NCBI GenBank assembly: GCA_027485465.1
Contig: JAIXRA010000156.1
Location: 1 to 34,580 of the forward strand
From: Bacteroidota bacterium
GTDB taxonomy: Bacteria; Bacteroidota; Bacteroidia; UBA7662
DNA length: 34,580 bases
Reading direction: 5' to 3'
In this document: positions 7,360 through 16,407 of the stretch, piece after piece
Layout of the letters: every line of letters starts with the position of its first letter
Position numbering within the stretch: the first letter of the stretch is position 1
Program-made: the position numbers and the translations under genes
The notes under the pieces: model-generated
What the model saw: the letters and a program-made list of their open reading frames with translations, nothing else
What the model was told of the DNA's origin: nothing
The model's database searches: none

Positions 7360-9546
7360 TTACTTGAGGAAGAGCAGCTCCCTGTATTTGGGGAGGGGCC
7401 ACAACTCGTTGTCTACCAGGATTTCCAGTCGATCGGCGTGGTCGCGGATGCTTTCCAGGTAAGGCTTGACTTGATCGCAATAAGCCTGGGCCATAGCGCG
7501 GGTTGAATCAATTTCGTTGGCTTTTTTGCGAGCCAGGCGCATCTTTTCGGTTTGTTCCACCATGGCCGAAATATGTTGGGCGATGGTTTCGGCCAGTACC
7601 TTGAGGGAAGCCGAACTCTTGGCGTTCATGCCCAGTTCTTTTTGCAATCGCAGGTTTTCCATGCAACGTTGCTGGTAAGCCATGGCAGCAGGAACAATTT
7701 GGGTCAAACTCAGCTCCCCAACCAAACGGGATTCAATCTGGATTTTTTTGATGTAATTCTCCAACATGATTTCATGGCGGGCTTCGATTTCCCGATGGCT
7801 GTAGACCCCTGTTTTTTCAAAAAGCTGGATGGTGGACTTGGAAACCATGGCATCCAAGGCATCCGGGGTTGTCCGAAAATTGGATAAGCCCCTTTTGGCG
7901 GCTTCTTTTTGCCATTCATCGCCGTAGCCATTCCCCTCGAATCGAATTTTTTTGGTTGCTTTGATGTATTTCTGCAAAACTTTGAGAATCGCCCCTTCGC
8001 GGCTTTCTCCGTCCCCAATGGCCTTGTCCACCTCGGCCTTGAAGGCCGTTAGGCTTTGGGCCATCGCTGAATTGAGAACTGTCATGGCCGCAGCGCAATT
8101 GGACGCAGAACCAACGGCCCTTAATTCAAATTTGTTGCCGGTAAACGCAAAGGGCGAAGTGCGGTTGCGGTCGGTATTGTCGAGCAATATTTCGGGAATC
8201 GCTTTGATATGGTGCATGAGGGAACGTACCTCGACCTGATCCTTGTCCAGTTTGCCTTTTTCGATTTCATCCAATACCCTGGACAATTGCTCGCCAAGAA
8301 AAGCTGACATAATAGCCGGAGGGGCCTCGTTGGCGCCCAGTCGGTGATCGTTACCGGCCGAAGCAATCGAAGCCCGAATCAAGTCGGCATGGTCATGAAA
8401 GGCCTTGATGGCATTCACAAAAAAGGTCAAGAACATGAGATTGCTCTTGGGGGTCTTGCCTGGGGACAAAAGATTTTTGCCGGTATTGGTAGCCAACGAC
8501 CAATTGTTATGCTTTCCCGATCCGTTAACACCCGCAAAGGGCTTTTCGTGCAATAACACACTGAGCCCGTGGCGCTTCGCGATTTTCTCCATCAGGTCCA
8601 TTAGGAGTTGGTTATGGTCCACCGCCAAGTTGATTTCTTCAAATAGCGGCGCACACTCAAACTGTCCTGGAGCCACCTCGTTGTGCCGGGTCTTGAGGGG
8701 AATACCCAGACGATACGCCTCGTTTTCAAAGTCCACCATAAAGGCATGAACGCGTTCCGGTATGGTCCCAAAATAATGGTCCTCCAATTGCTGACCGCGG
8801 GCGGCACCGTGTCCAAAAAGGGTGCGGCCCGACAAAACCAAATCAGGACGTGCATCAAACAAGGCCGAGTCCACCAAGAAATATTCCTGTTCTACGCCCA
8901 ATGTGGGATAAACCCGGGTGATGTTCTTATCAAAGTATTGGCAAACCGCAACGCCGGCTTTTTCGACAGCCGCCAGCGATTTGAGCAAGGGGGATTTATA
9001 ATCCAAGGACTCCCCGGTATAGGAGACAAAGATGGTTGGAATGCAAAGCGTTTTGCCGGCTGGGCTCTCCAAAACAAAGGCTGGGGAACTGGGGTCCCAA
9101 GCGGTGTACCCCCGGGCCTCAAAGGTGTTACGAATGCCGCCATTGGGAAAAGAGGAGGCATCCGGTTCTTGTTGGACCAAAGCCCCACCGCTAAAGGCCT
9201 CGATGGCTTCCCCATCGTTGTTGAGCGAAAAGAAGCTGTCATGCTTTTCGGCCGTGGACCCTGTCAGCGGCTGAAACCAGTGGGTATAATGGGTAGCACC
9301 TTTGGCCAGGGCCCAATTCTTCATGCCATTGGCGACCTGCCGCGCTACATCGGGCGTAATACCGTGCCCCAAATCAATGGCCTCCAAAAGAGATTCGTAA
9401 ATTTCTGGGGATAGAAATTCCCGCATGGCCTTTTTGTTAAACACACTCTCACCAAAGCGGTCGGAACTTTTGAAAACCGATTCCGGAAGCGTTGAGCCCT
9501 GATTTTGACGAATATTGGCAAGGGATTGCATGCGGAGGCTGCTCAT
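7360..9546 (-). CDS. glnN: Glutamine synthetase type III
   Basis: 728 aa, the normal size of the large GSIII class and much longer than GSI or GSII. It makes glutamine from glutamate, ammonium and ATP in the cytoplasm. Landmarks in order: a GSIII N-terminal region with FNKKAMREFLSPEIYESL, then KGATHYTHWFQPLTGSTAEK, the metal-site VEQEYFLVD, EVAPGQFECAP, the nucleotide/ammonia-site NGSGKHNNWSL, NDHRLGANEAPP, and NRTSPFAFTGNKFELRAVGS. A long C-terminal helical region with the GSIII-type end follows. The ATG at 9546 is used. It is monocistronic, with a candidate -7 box 50 bases upstream. Its stop abuts that of the convergent TlpA-like gene. Confidence 0.97.
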   Translation of the reverse strand: MSSLRMQSLANIRQNQGSTLPESVFKSSDRFGESVFNKKAMREFLSPEIYESLLEAIDLGHGITPDVARQVANGMKNWALAKGATHYTHWFQPLTGSTAEKHDSFFSLNNDGEAIEAFSGGALVQQEPDASSFPNGGIRNTFEARGYTAWDPSSPAFVLESPAGKTLCIPTIFVSYTGESLDYKSPLLKSLAAVEKAGVAVCQYFDKNITRVYPTLGVEQEYFLVDSALFDARPDLVLSGRTLFGHGAARGQQLEDHYFGTIPERVHAFMVDFENEAYRLGIPLKTRHNEVAPGQFECAPLFEEINLAVDHNQLLMDLMEKIAKRHGLSVLLHEKPFAGVNGSGKHNNWSLATNTGKNLLSPGKTPKSNLMFLTFFVNAIKAFHDHADLIRASIASAGNDHRLGANEAPPAIMSAFLGEQLSRVLDEIEKGKLDKDQVEVRSLMHHIKAIPEILLDNTDRNRTSPFAFTGNKFELRAVGSASNCAAAMTVLNSAMAQSLTAFKAEVDKAIGDGESREGAILKVLQKYIKATKKIRFEGNGYGDEWQKEAAKRGLSNFRTTPDALDAMVSKSTIQLFEKTGVYSHREIEARHEIMLENYIKKIQIESRLVGELSLTQIVPAAMAYQQRCMENLRLQKELGMNAKSSASLKVLAETIAQHISAMVEQTEKMRLARKKANEIDSTRAMAQAYCDQVKPYLESIRDHADRLEILVDNELWPLPKYRELLFLK

Positions 9547-9595
9547 AGTAGGATTGGATTAAAGTGAATGGGGAATGCTTTGGGGGAATTTTGGA

Positions 9596-9603
9596 CAAAA
9601 ATA
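9596..9603 (-). promoter_or_regulatory. Bacteroidota -7 box for glnN (candidate)
   Basis: TATTTTTG on the minus strand matches TAnnTTTG exactly and ends 49 bases before the glnN ATG. No convincing -33 TTTG was found at 19-21 bases upstream. Confidence 0.45.
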
Positions 9604-9829
9604 CGACTTTCGAAATTTTTTTTGCTCTGTTTCCTGTTATTTGGGACATTTTTCGAAAAAAACAGATTATTTAGGATTGATTACTTGATTTTTTCGTGAA
9701 TTTTTGAAATTAAATAGATGTTTGGGGGGAATTACTATCAAAAAAAATCGATTTACCCGCAAAAAACATATTATGATTTAATTAAATAAATTGCCGATTC
9801 GCAGCGCCCATCTCGGGGGAGAAAACATG

Positions 9830-9837
9830 TATTTTTG
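9830..9837 (+). promoter_or_regulatory. -7 box touching the start of the secreted protein / purL pair (candidate)
   Basis: TATTTTTG matches TAnnTTTG and ends three bases before ATG 9841. If it is used, transcription would begin at or just inside the first codons, giving a leaderless message. If the transcript begins further in, a later start would be needed. Confidence 0.3.
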
Positions 9838-9840
9838 GGC

Positions 9841-10518
9841 ATGAAATGCCTACTCGGGCCCTGTTTAGGGCTCAAAACCTGCTTGCTCACCTTTCTCTTC
9901 ACCGCGGCCATCCATCAGCGCGGCGAGTCCATGGGCCCGGGTTCCAAGATTCGCATCCAGTCAAACGTCCCCGAAAGCTCTGTTTACCGCAAAACGCAGG
10001 GTAAAGGCCTGCCCATCTCGCTTTTGGAACGCTTTCGTAACGAATTTCCTGCGGCCGTTGAGGTCCACTGGGAGCAAAAGAAAGTCCCTAGCTCTGCGGC
10101 CGTTCAGGCTGAAACCCAAACCACCCTCACCCACCGGGTCCGCGGTTGGAACCTGGGACAATCCTTTGCCGCCGAGTACCCGACCGGAGCCCAAGCGGCC
10201 ACCATGGTGCATACCCTCGAACGCCCGGAGGACCTGGCCGTTGATCAACGGAGTGAAATCCTGAGACGTTGGCCGAACCAAACTTGTGTTGCGGTTTTGA
10301 GTAGCCGGCCCCGCAACGGCGTCCCCACCTACAAAGTATTGTTACAAAACAGCAGCTCCCGGCGATACGTTGTTGAGTCTTTGGAATCAAACGATACCAA
10401 AACCGCTTCACCCTGCCCCGATCGGTCCAAACCGGCCCGTCGTCCACGCCTCAGCTCCGATCAACAACGGTTGGTCTACTTGCTTCAAACTTGCCCAGCC
10501 AATTCTCCTCAACCCTAA
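9841..10518 (+). CDS. Secreted protein of uncertain family (possible PepSY-like fold)
   Basis: 225 aa, not firmly recognised. Residues 1-22 are a hydrophobic, Cys-containing start ([16 protein letters not shown]) that could be a signal peptide or anchor. The segment [19 protein letters not shown] (about 59-77) and the following alternating hydrophobic pattern resemble the F-x-x-xFP-x-A-x-x-V-x-W start of Bacteroidota PepSY-like (beta-lactamase-inhibitor-like) domains; this is a weak resemblance only. The C-terminal ~40 residues are basic and Pro/Ser-rich. The ATG at 9841 was preferred to an in-frame TTG two codons earlier. The stop is two bases before the purL ATG, so the pair is probably translationally coupled despite having no obvious functional link. 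Confidence 0.6.
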   Translation: MKCLLGPCLGLKTCLLTFLFTAAIHQRGESMGPGSKIRIQSNVPESSVYRKTQGKGLPISLLERFRNEFPAAVEVHWEQKKVPSSAAVQAETQTTLTHRVRGWNLGQSFAAEYPTGAQAATMVHTLERPEDLAVDQRSEILRRWPNQTCVAVLSSRPRNGVPTYKVLLQNSSSRRYVVESLESNDTKTASPCPDRSKPARRPRLSSDQQRLVYLLQTCPANSPQP

Positions 10519-10520
10519 GC

Positions 10521-12818
10521 ATGGATTCTCTACCATCCTCCGCCAACCCAAACGGGTCTCCCAATTCCTCTCCCCTGCCCAACGATGGTTTGGCCCAACC
10601 CACGGTGGAGACCGCCGTTCAATTGGGCCTTTTGCCGGAAGAATTTGAACACATACGGGAAATTCTGGGACGCGTTCCCAATTTTACCGAACTCAGCATT
10701 TACTCCGTCATGTGGAGCGAACATTGTTCCTACAAAAACTCCATCAAATGGCTCAAAACCCTGCCCAAGGACGGTGAAGGCATGTTGGCCAAGGCGGGGG
10801 AAGAAAATGCGGGGCTGGTGGATATCGGAGATGGATTGGCCTGCGCTTTCAAAATCGAATCACACAATCACCCCTCGGCCATCGAGCCCTACCAAGGGGC
10901 CGCAACCGGCGTGGGTGGTATCAACCGGGATATTTTCACCATGGGAGCCCGACCCATTGCCCAACTAAACAGCCTGCGCTTTGGGAACCCAAACCACCCC
11001 AAAACCCGCTGGCTCATGCGCGGTGTTGTTAAAGGAATCGGTGATTATGGAAATGCCTTCGGAATTCCTACCGTGGGCGGTGAAGTTTTTTTTGACGATA
11101 GTTTTCAAATCAATCCCCTGGTCAATGCCATGAGCGCCGGCATTGTCAAACATGGGCAGACGGTGAAGGCTTTGGCCGAAGGGCCCGGCAACCCCGTCTT
11201 TATTGTTGGTTCACGCACCGGCAAAGACGGGATTCACGGCGCGGCATTTGCGTCCAAAGATTTGGGCGAAAACGCGGCAGAAGACCTTCCATCGGTGCAG
11301 GTTGGGGATCCTTTTCAAGAAAAATTACTGCTCGAAGCGACGTTGGAGCTGATCCAAACCGGTCATGTCGTGGGCATGCAGGATATGGGCGCTGCTGGCA
11401 TTGCCTGTTCAACCTCCGAAATGTCCGCCAAGGGATCCTGCGGAATGCGGATTGATCTGGACAAAGTCCCGACCCGCCAGGCCCGTATGCAGCCTTGGGA
11501 ATTGTTGTTATCGGAATCCCAGGAACGCATGTTGGTGGTCGGTCACAAGGGGTACGAAAAGCAAATTGCCGAGGTTTTTGCACGCTGGGATTTACCCTGC
11601 GAACAAATCGGCGAAGTCACCGAAGGGCCGCTGCTTTCTTATTACGACCAAGGACGCTTGGTGGCGGCCGTTCCGGCCGAAAGCCTGGTTCTGGGCGGTG
11701 GGGCGCCGGTTTACGAAAGAGCCTACCAGGAACCGGTCTACCAAGCCACCATCAAAGCCTTTGATCCAACCTCTGTCCCGGTCCCCGGTCCGAATCGCGA
11801 TGCGATGTTACCGATCATGGAACACCTGGCTTCCCATCCCAACCTCTGCTCCAAAGGCTGGGTCGCCCAACAATACGACGATACCATCGGTACGGCGTAC
11901 ATGGGCACCCGTCAGCCTTCGGATGCGGCCCTGGTTTTGGTCCGCGATACCCAAAAATCCCTGGCCCTCACGGTGGATTGCAATTCCCGTTATGTCTACG
12001 CCGATCCCCATCGAGGAACCGCGATCGCGGTGGCCGAAGCTGCTCGTAACATTGTTTGTTCGGGGGCAAGACCCATGGCGGTGACCAATTGCCTCAATTT
12101 TGGAAACCCCTACAATCCCGAAGTTTACTGGCAATTTGTGGGCGCCATTCAAGGAATGAGCGAAGCCTGTATCGCGCTGGGGACCCCGGTAACGGGGGGC
12201 AATGTTAGCTTTTACAACCAATCATCGTACGAGGGTCCGGTTATGCCCTCCCCGGTGATTGGGATGCTGGGTATCCTGGAGGATCCCACCCATCAACAAA
12301 CCCTGGACTTCAAACAAGAAGGGGATCTCCTCTACCTGCTGGGGCCTGTCACGGATGACCTTGGGTCGTCCCAATACCTCTACACCTACCGCGGTCTATC
12401 GCACAGTCCCTGTCCTCGGTTGGATTTGCAAGAAGAAAAATTATTGCACCAAACGCTTCAGGATTTAACCCGTCGTCAATTGGTGTTATCCATGCACGAT
12501 GTCTCGGACGGCGGATTGTTCTTGGCCCTCCTCGAAGGGGCCTTGCATCGCGGTTTGGGTTTTGATGTTCAATCCAGTTCCGGTATCCGGCGGGACGCCT
12601 TTTGGTTTGGAGAAGGCCAAAGCCGGGCTGTGATTAGTGTGGATCCCAGCGAACAGTACGCCTTGGAGCAATGCTTGAGCAACAGCGGTTTGGCCTACCA
12701 ATCCCTGGGCCGTGTGACCGCGGGCTCCGTGCATCTGGATGGCGTTGAATTCCCTGGCATTCAACATTGGACGGATCTGTACCAAAACTCCTTGGGGCGT
12801 CTCATGAACAACGCCTAG
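10521..12818 (+). CDS. purL: Phosphoribosylformylglycinamidine synthase subunit PurL (small type)
   Basis: 765 aa, the length of the small PurL that works in the PurLQS complex. It converts FGAR and glutamine-derived ammonia to FGAM with ATP in purine synthesis. A low-complexity N-terminal extension (about 1-25, rich in Ser/Pro/Asn) precedes the conserved core. Motifs seen are [16 protein letters not shown] (active-site His68), [77 protein letters not shown] and [14 protein letters not shown]. The ATG at 10521 was chosen over an upstream TTG. A matching purS lies elsewhere in the window (22761-23018), while purQ is not in view. Confidence 0.96.
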   Translation: MDSLPSSANPNGSPNSSPLPNDGLAQPTVETAVQLGLLPEEFEHIREILGRVPNFTELSIYSVMWSEHCSYKNSIKWLKTLPKDGEGMLAKAGEENAGLVDIGDGLACAFKIESHNHPSAIEPYQGAATGVGGINRDIFTMGARPIAQLNSLRFGNPNHPKTRWLMRGVVKGIGDYGNAFGIPTVGGEVFFDDSFQINPLVNAMSAGIVKHGQTVKALAEGPGNPVFIVGSRTGKDGIHGAAFASKDLGENAAEDLPSVQVGDPFQEKLLLEATLELIQTGHVVGMQDMGAAGIACSTSEMSAKGSCGMRIDLDKVPTRQARMQPWELLLSESQERMLVVGHKGYEKQIAEVFARWDLPCEQIGEVTEGPLLSYYDQGRLVAAVPAESLVLGGGAPVYERAYQEPVYQATIKAFDPTSVPVPGPNRDAMLPIMEHLASHPNLCSKGWVAQQYDDTIGTAYMGTRQPSDAALVLVRDTQKSLALTVDCNSRYVYADPHRGTAIAVAEAARNIVCSGARPMAVTNCLNFGNPYNPEVYWQFVGAIQGMSEACIALGTPVTGGNVSFYNQSSYEGPVMPSPVIGMLGILEDPTHQQTLDFKQEGDLLYLLGPVTDDLGSSQYLYTYRGLSHSPCPRLDLQEEKLLHQTLQDLTRRQLVLSMHDVSDGGLFLALLEGALHRGLGFDVQSSSGIRRDAFWFGEGQSRAVISVDPSEQYALEQCLSNSGLAYQSLGRVTAGSVHLDGVEFPGIQHWTDLYQNSLGRLMNNA

Positions 12819-12823
12819 GCAAG

Positions 12824-12857
12824 GGGTTCAACGAGCCAAAGGGTTCAACGAGCCAAA
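12824..12857. repeat. Perfect 17-base tandem duplication between purL and nadC
   Basis: Two exact, directly adjacent copies of GGGTTCAACGAGCCAAA (12824-12840 and 12841-12857) fill most of the 54-base gap between the convergent stops of purL and nadC. They are followed by a short GCCC-CACG-GGGC hairpin that has no T-run, so it is at best a weak terminator. Confidence 0.85.
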
Positions 12858-12872
12858 GGTCGCCCCACGGGG

Positions 12873-13745
12873 CTAGGAAGTAACGGAGCGAATTTTGAGG
12901 CTTAGGTCCAGGGCCTCCACGCTATGGGTCAAAGCCCCAATGGACAAGAAGTGAACGCCTGTTTCGGCGTAAGCCACCAAATTATTCCATCGAATGTTAC
13001 CGCTGGCCTCGGTGGCTGTATCGGGACCCAACCAGGTCACTGCTTCACGCAAAGCCTCGACGCTAAAATTATCCAACAAAATTCGATCAACCCGGCCGGC
13101 AGAACACAACACCTGAAGTTCCTCCATCGATCGGACTTCAAAAATGACCGGCAAGTCCAAAACATGGCGCTCCAGGTAGGAACGAACGGCCGCCAGGGCA
13201 GGTGCCACACCGCCGCAGGCATCGACGTGGTTGTCCTTGACCAGTATGGCATCGTACAAACCAAATCGATGGTTGACACCCCCGCCCCAACGCACCGCTT
13301 CCTTCTCGATCAACCTGTTCAAAGGCGTGGTTTTGCGGGTATCCAGCAAACGGCAAGGCGTATGTTCAATGGCCTTGGACCAAAGCCGGGTCCGGGTGGC
13401 GATGCCACTCATTCGCTGCATGATGTTCAGCAAAAGGCGCTCGGCCTGTAGAATGGAAGCGATGCGGCCCCTGACCTCCATGGCCGCAGTCCCGGCCTGG
13501 ACTTCCTGACCATCCACGCAATGCATTTGGAGTTCTAACTCAGGATCGACGGTGTGCAAGACCCAACGAGCGTATTCCAAACCGGCCAAGACACCGTCCG
13601 CCTTGACCCAAAGGACCGCTTGCCCCCGCTGTTCAGGAGGAATACAGGCCAAGGTGGTATGATCCCCGCTGCCCAAATCCTCTTCCAAGGCCAAGCGGAT
13701 GTACTCAAGAGGACTCAGCGAAGGACGATGCGAAAAATTTTCCAT
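12873..13745 (-). CDS. nadC: Nicotinate-nucleotide pyrophosphorylase (carboxylating)
   Basis: 290 aa, normal for quinolinate phosphoribosyltransferase, which makes nicotinate mononucleotide from quinolinate and PRPP in de novo NAD synthesis. Visible motifs: LALEEDLGSGDHTT near the start, ERLLLNIMQRMSGIATRT, the substrate loop LLDTRKTTPLNR, RWGGGVNHRFGLYDAILVKDNH, VEVRS-like FEVRSMEEL, and the barrel end DRILLDNFS with SIGALTHS. The open frame extends 69 codons further upstream, but that part overlaps the DUF4783 gene, has no family similarity, and the family start fits ATG 13745. The start overlaps the preceding DUF4783 gene by 31 bases. Confidence 0.96.
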   Translation of the reverse strand: MENFSHRPSLSPLEYIRLALEEDLGSGDHTTLACIPPEQRGQAVLWVKADGVLAGLEYARWVLHTVDPELELQMHCVDGQEVQAGTAAMEVRGRIASILQAERLLLNIMQRMSGIATRTRLWSKAIEHTPCRLLDTRKTTPLNRLIEKEAVRWGGGVNHRFGLYDAILVKDNHVDACGGVAPALAAVRSYLERHVLDLPVIFEVRSMEELQVLCSAGRVDRILLDNFSVEALREAVTWLGPDTATEASGNIRWNNLVAYAETGVHFLSIGALTHSVEALDLSLKIRSVTS

Positions 13746-14182
13746 TGGTTGTTTTGTAGTTCCCAAAATAGACGGACTTTGAAAACCTGACCATTCTGGT
13801 CGCGGTATTCGCCCAAAAGGTAGGCCGCCCCTGCGCCTTGCTCGCAACGGGCATGCAATGTGCGATAAGACCGAAGCGGGTGTTTGTTCATGAAATTTCG
13901 AAGTACCGCGTAGGCAGCCTTGTTGGGGTAGGTGCTTTGGCGTTCGCCCCACTCCACTTGGACGGAAGGTCCTGCCATCGCCAAGAGACTATCGGCGTAA
14001 GCCCCTTTCCAATAACGAGCGACCCGCTGAAAATCACCGGAGGGTAGGCACCCTGCCCCTTGCTGAGCCATGGTCGGTCCCCCCAACCCCAACCAGACCA
14101 ACCCGATCAACCCGATCGATAGGCCTTGGCGTAGGTTCTTGAGGGACCCAAGGCCTTTAAGCTTCCGCCGAAAGCCGCGCAA
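13715..14182 (-). CDS. DUF4783 family secreted protein
   Basis: 155 aa from the TTG at 14182. No ATG gives a sensible protein: the frame is open to 14281, but the extra part overlaps the M20 peptidase gene. The TTG start gives a basic n-region, a hydrophobic stretch (LSIGLIGLVWLGLGG) and a likely cleavage after TMAQ, so the product is exported. The mature part, from DFQRVARYWKGAYADSLLAM through RNFMNKHPLRSY to WKIFRIVLR, matches the DUF4783 pattern of an NTF2-like Bacteroidota family usually found beside nadC. No catalytic residues are evident. It overlaps both neighbours by about 26 and 31 bases, so the three genes form an operon. Confidence 0.8.
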   Translation of the reverse strand: MRGFRRKLKGLGSLKNLRQGLSIGLIGLVWLGLGGPTMAQQGAGCLPSGDFQRVARYWKGAYADSLLAMAGPSVQVEWGERQSTYPNKAAYAVLRNFMNKHPLRSYRTLHARCEQGAGAAYLLGEYRDQNGQVFKVRLFWELQNNQWKIFRIVLR

Positions 14183-15536
14183 AATGATGAAAAAAGGCCG
14201 GTATCGTTTCGATGCCTTTAAGGTAATTGAAGACACCGTAATGCTCGTTGGGAGAATGCAAGGCGTCTGAATCCAAGCCAAAGCCCATCAAAACGGATTT
14301 GAGGCCCAGTTCTTTTTCGAAAAGCGCGACAATAGGAATGCTCCCCCCACCCCGGGTCGGAATGGGCATCACCCCAAAAGTGTCTTGCATGGCTTGGGAA
14401 GCCGCCCGGTAAGCGATGCTATCGGTAGGGGTCACCACCGGTTCTCCGCCGTGATGCGGACGGACCTCGACCCGAACCCCAGCGGGGGCCAAGCTTTTGA
14501 AATACGAGGCAAACAATTCCGTCGCGCTGTGAGAATTTTGGTTGGGAACCAATCGCATCGAAATCTTGGCAAAAGCCTTGGATGGCAACACCGTTTTGGA
14601 TCCTTCGCCGGTATAGCCTCCCCAGATACCGTTCACATCCAGGGTAGGCCGAATACCGGTGCGCTCCAAGGTCGTGTAACCTTCTTCGCCATGGAGGGCA
14701 TCGATGCCCAAATCTTGCCTATACGCTTTTTCATCCAAAGGAGCCCGGTTCAGTTCCTTTCTTTCGGTATCACTCAGGTTCTGGACATCGTCGTAAAACC
14801 CTGGAATGGTAATTCGACCCTGTTCATCGTGTAAACGGGCAATCATCGAGCAAAGCGCATTGACCGGGTTGGTAACCGCTCCTCCGTAAACCCCGGAATG
14901 CAAATCCCGGTTGGGTCCGGTCACCTCCACTTCGACATACGAAAGCCCCCGCAATCCCGAATCAATACTGGGTACATCGTTGGCAATCATGCTCGTATCG
15001 GAGATCAGCACCACATCCGCGCTCAGTTTGGAACGGTTGTTACGGACAAAAGTCCCCAGGTTAGCGGAACCCACTTCTTCTTCGCCCTCGATCATGAACT
15101 TGACATTGCAAGCCAAGGCTTGGTGGGTCATCATGTATTCAAAGGCCTTGACATGCATGTAGACCTGGCCCTTGTCATCGCAGGCACCTCTTGCATAAAT
15201 TTTTCCATCCCGAATTTCGGGCTCAAAGGGCGGGCTATGCCAGAGTTCGTAGGGGTCGGCCGGCTGCACATCGTAGTGTCCGTAAACCAAAACCGTTGGC
15301 AAAGAAGGGTCGATGATTTTTTGGCCGTAAACAATGGGGTAACCATCGGTGGGGCAGATTTCGACCTCGTCCAAACCAGCTTCGCTCAGTCGTTCCGCCA
15401 AGTATTGGGCGGCTTCAAAGACATCATCGTGAAAATCCGGATTCGCCGAAACCGACGGAATTCGTAACAAATCAAATAATTCGTCCAACAGCCGTTGCTG
15501 GTTGGTTTCGATATAGGTCTTTACTTGGCTCATCAT
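14157..15536 (-). CDS. M20 family dipeptidase
   Basis: 459 aa metallopeptidase with the M20 zinc-site pattern: the first His and Asp in VYGHYDVQPAD, the bridging Asp in GACDDKGQ, catalytic and ligand acids in MIEGEEEVGS, an Asp in VLISDTSM, and the final His in SPNEHYG. The lid (dimerisation) domain region contains DLHSGVYGG and RPTLDVNGIWGGYTGEG, typical of the carnosinase-like M20 dipeptidases. It is cytoplasmic, with no signal peptide. The ATG at 15536 is used; a second ATG follows directly. It leads the M20-DUF4783-nadC operon, with a candidate -7 box 14 bases upstream. Confidence 0.95.
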   Translation of the reverse strand: MMSQVKTYIETNQQRLLDELFDLLRIPSVSANPDFHDDVFEAAQYLAERLSEAGLDEVEICPTDGYPIVYGQKIIDPSLPTVLVYGHYDVQPADPYELWHSPPFEPEIRDGKIYARGACDDKGQVYMHVKAFEYMMTHQALACNVKFMIEGEEEVGSANLGTFVRNNRSKLSADVVLISDTSMIANDVPSIDSGLRGLSYVEVEVTGPNRDLHSGVYGGAVTNPVNALCSMIARLHDEQGRITIPGFYDDVQNLSDTERKELNRAPLDEKAYRQDLGIDALHGEEGYTTLERTGIRPTLDVNGIWGGYTGEGSKTVLPSKAFAKISMRLVPNQNSHSATELFASYFKSLAPAGVRVEVRPHHGGEPVVTPTDSIAYRAASQAMQDTFGVMPIPTRGGGSIPIVALFEKELGLKSVLMGFGLDSDALHSPNEHYGVFNYLKGIETIPAFFHHFARLSAEA

Positions 15537-15550
15537 CGTCAATTTGAATT

Positions 15551-15558
15551 CAAAACTA
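15551..15558 (-). promoter_or_regulatory. Bacteroidota -7 box for the M20-DUF4783-nadC operon (candidate)
   Basis: TAGTTTTG matches TAnnTTTG exactly in the 38-base gap after the inositol monophosphatase stop, 14 bases before ATG 15536. It implies a very short leader of about 10 bases. Confidence 0.4.
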
Positions 15559-15574
15559 AGTCCAAAACTCCTTC

Positions 15575-16393
15575 TCAGACCCCGTGGGTCGAATCTGCTG
15601 ACCGCAACAACGCCTCCAAGGCCGGGTAGAGTTCAGCGGGTGCTGCCAGCACTTCGCGACCGTCCAAAGGATGGTGCGCAGGCCGAACGCTGCCCACCAT
15701 GCCACCCGCTTCTTGGACCAGGAGCAGTCCGGCGGCCACATCCCAGGGCTGCAGATTGTATTCGAAATAACCGTCAAAACGACCCGAGGCCACATAAGCC
15801 AAGTCGATGGCTGCTGATCCCATCCGACGGAGGCCCCGGCACTGACGCATCAAGGTTTGGAGGACCTCCATGTAGGCCTGGATGCGATCAAAGCGTTGAA
15901 AGGGGAAACCGGTCGCCAACAAGGCATCTTCCAACCCCCCTGGCCTGGATACCTTCAGGCGTTGGCCGTTGCAAAAAGCCCCAGAACCCCGGGTGGCGGT
16001 GAACATTTCATCCTGAAAAGGAGCGTACACCACACCCAAGTCCACTTGCTGATCGGTCACCAAGGCAATGCTGACCGAAACAATGGGCAAACCATGGACA
16101 AAATTGGTGGTACCATCCAAGGGATCCACCACCCAACGCAGGCCCCGAACGGTTCCTGGAACCAGCCCTTCCTCGGTTTGAAAGTTGGCCTCGGGGAGCA
16201 GGTCCCGTAGCCCCTCCACCAAAAGAGCTTCGCATGCCAAGTCCACCTCGGTCACGAGATTCCTTCGGTCCTTGAAGTGAATTTCGTTGGCCTGAAGGTC
16301 CCCGCTTCGACGAAGCATGAGATCTCCGCATTGCTTGGCCAGGATCTCGACCCCCGCTTGGATTTGAGCCTCCCGGCCTTTGAGATATTCCAT
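15575..16393 (-). CDS. suhB: Inositol monophosphatase family protein
   Basis: 272 aa Mg-dependent phosphatase of the IMPase/SuhB/CysQ superfamily. Metal-site residues: E74/E75 in NFQTEEG, D90 and D92 in WVVDPLDGTTNFVHGLP, and D218 in LQPWDVAAGLLLVQEAGG. The order and spacing are those of inositol-1-monophosphatases. The exact substrate cannot be fixed; the best family fit is SuhB-like rather than CysQ. The ATG at 16393 begins 14 bases after the lnt stop, so the two genes are likely co-transcribed. The open frame extends upstream into lnt, but the family alignment starts at this ATG. Confidence 0.93.
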   Translation of the reverse strand: MEYLKGREAQIQAGVEILAKQCGDLMLRRSGDLQANEIHFKDRRNLVTEVDLACEALLVEGLRDLLPEANFQTEEGLVPGTVRGLRWVVDPLDGTTNFVHGLPIVSVSIALVTDQQVDLGVVYAPFQDEMFTATRGSGAFCNGQRLKVSRPGGLEDALLATGFPFQRFDRIQAYMEVLQTLMRQCRGLRRMGSAAIDLAYVASGRFDGYFEYNLQPWDVAAGLLLVQEAGGMVGSVRPAHHPLDGREVLAAPAELYPALEALLRSADSTHGV

Positions 16394-16407
16394 GAATGTT
16401 GGACGAT

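Larger units (their letters stand above)
9547..9840. other. AT-rich divergent intergenic region
   Basis: 294 bases between glnN and a divergent plus-strand gene, much richer in A/T than the flanking genes. It contains a -7 box facing glnN, a -7 box touching the opposite start, several poly-T/poly-A runs and a perfect 12-base palindrome ATTTAATTAAAT at 9776-9787 that could be a regulator site. No ORF or structured RNA was recognised. Confidence 0.6.

Noticed and set aside
8683-9414. 243-codon plus-strand open frame opposite glnN
   Set aside because: Antisense shadow of conserved glutamine synthetase sequence.
11365-12084. 239-codon frame inside purL
   Set aside because: Out-of-frame shadow, Arg/Pro/Trp-rich, within conserved purL coding sequence.
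12862-12873. Bidirectional terminator between purL and nadC
   Set aside because: The GCCC/GGGC stem is very short and neither side has a T-run.
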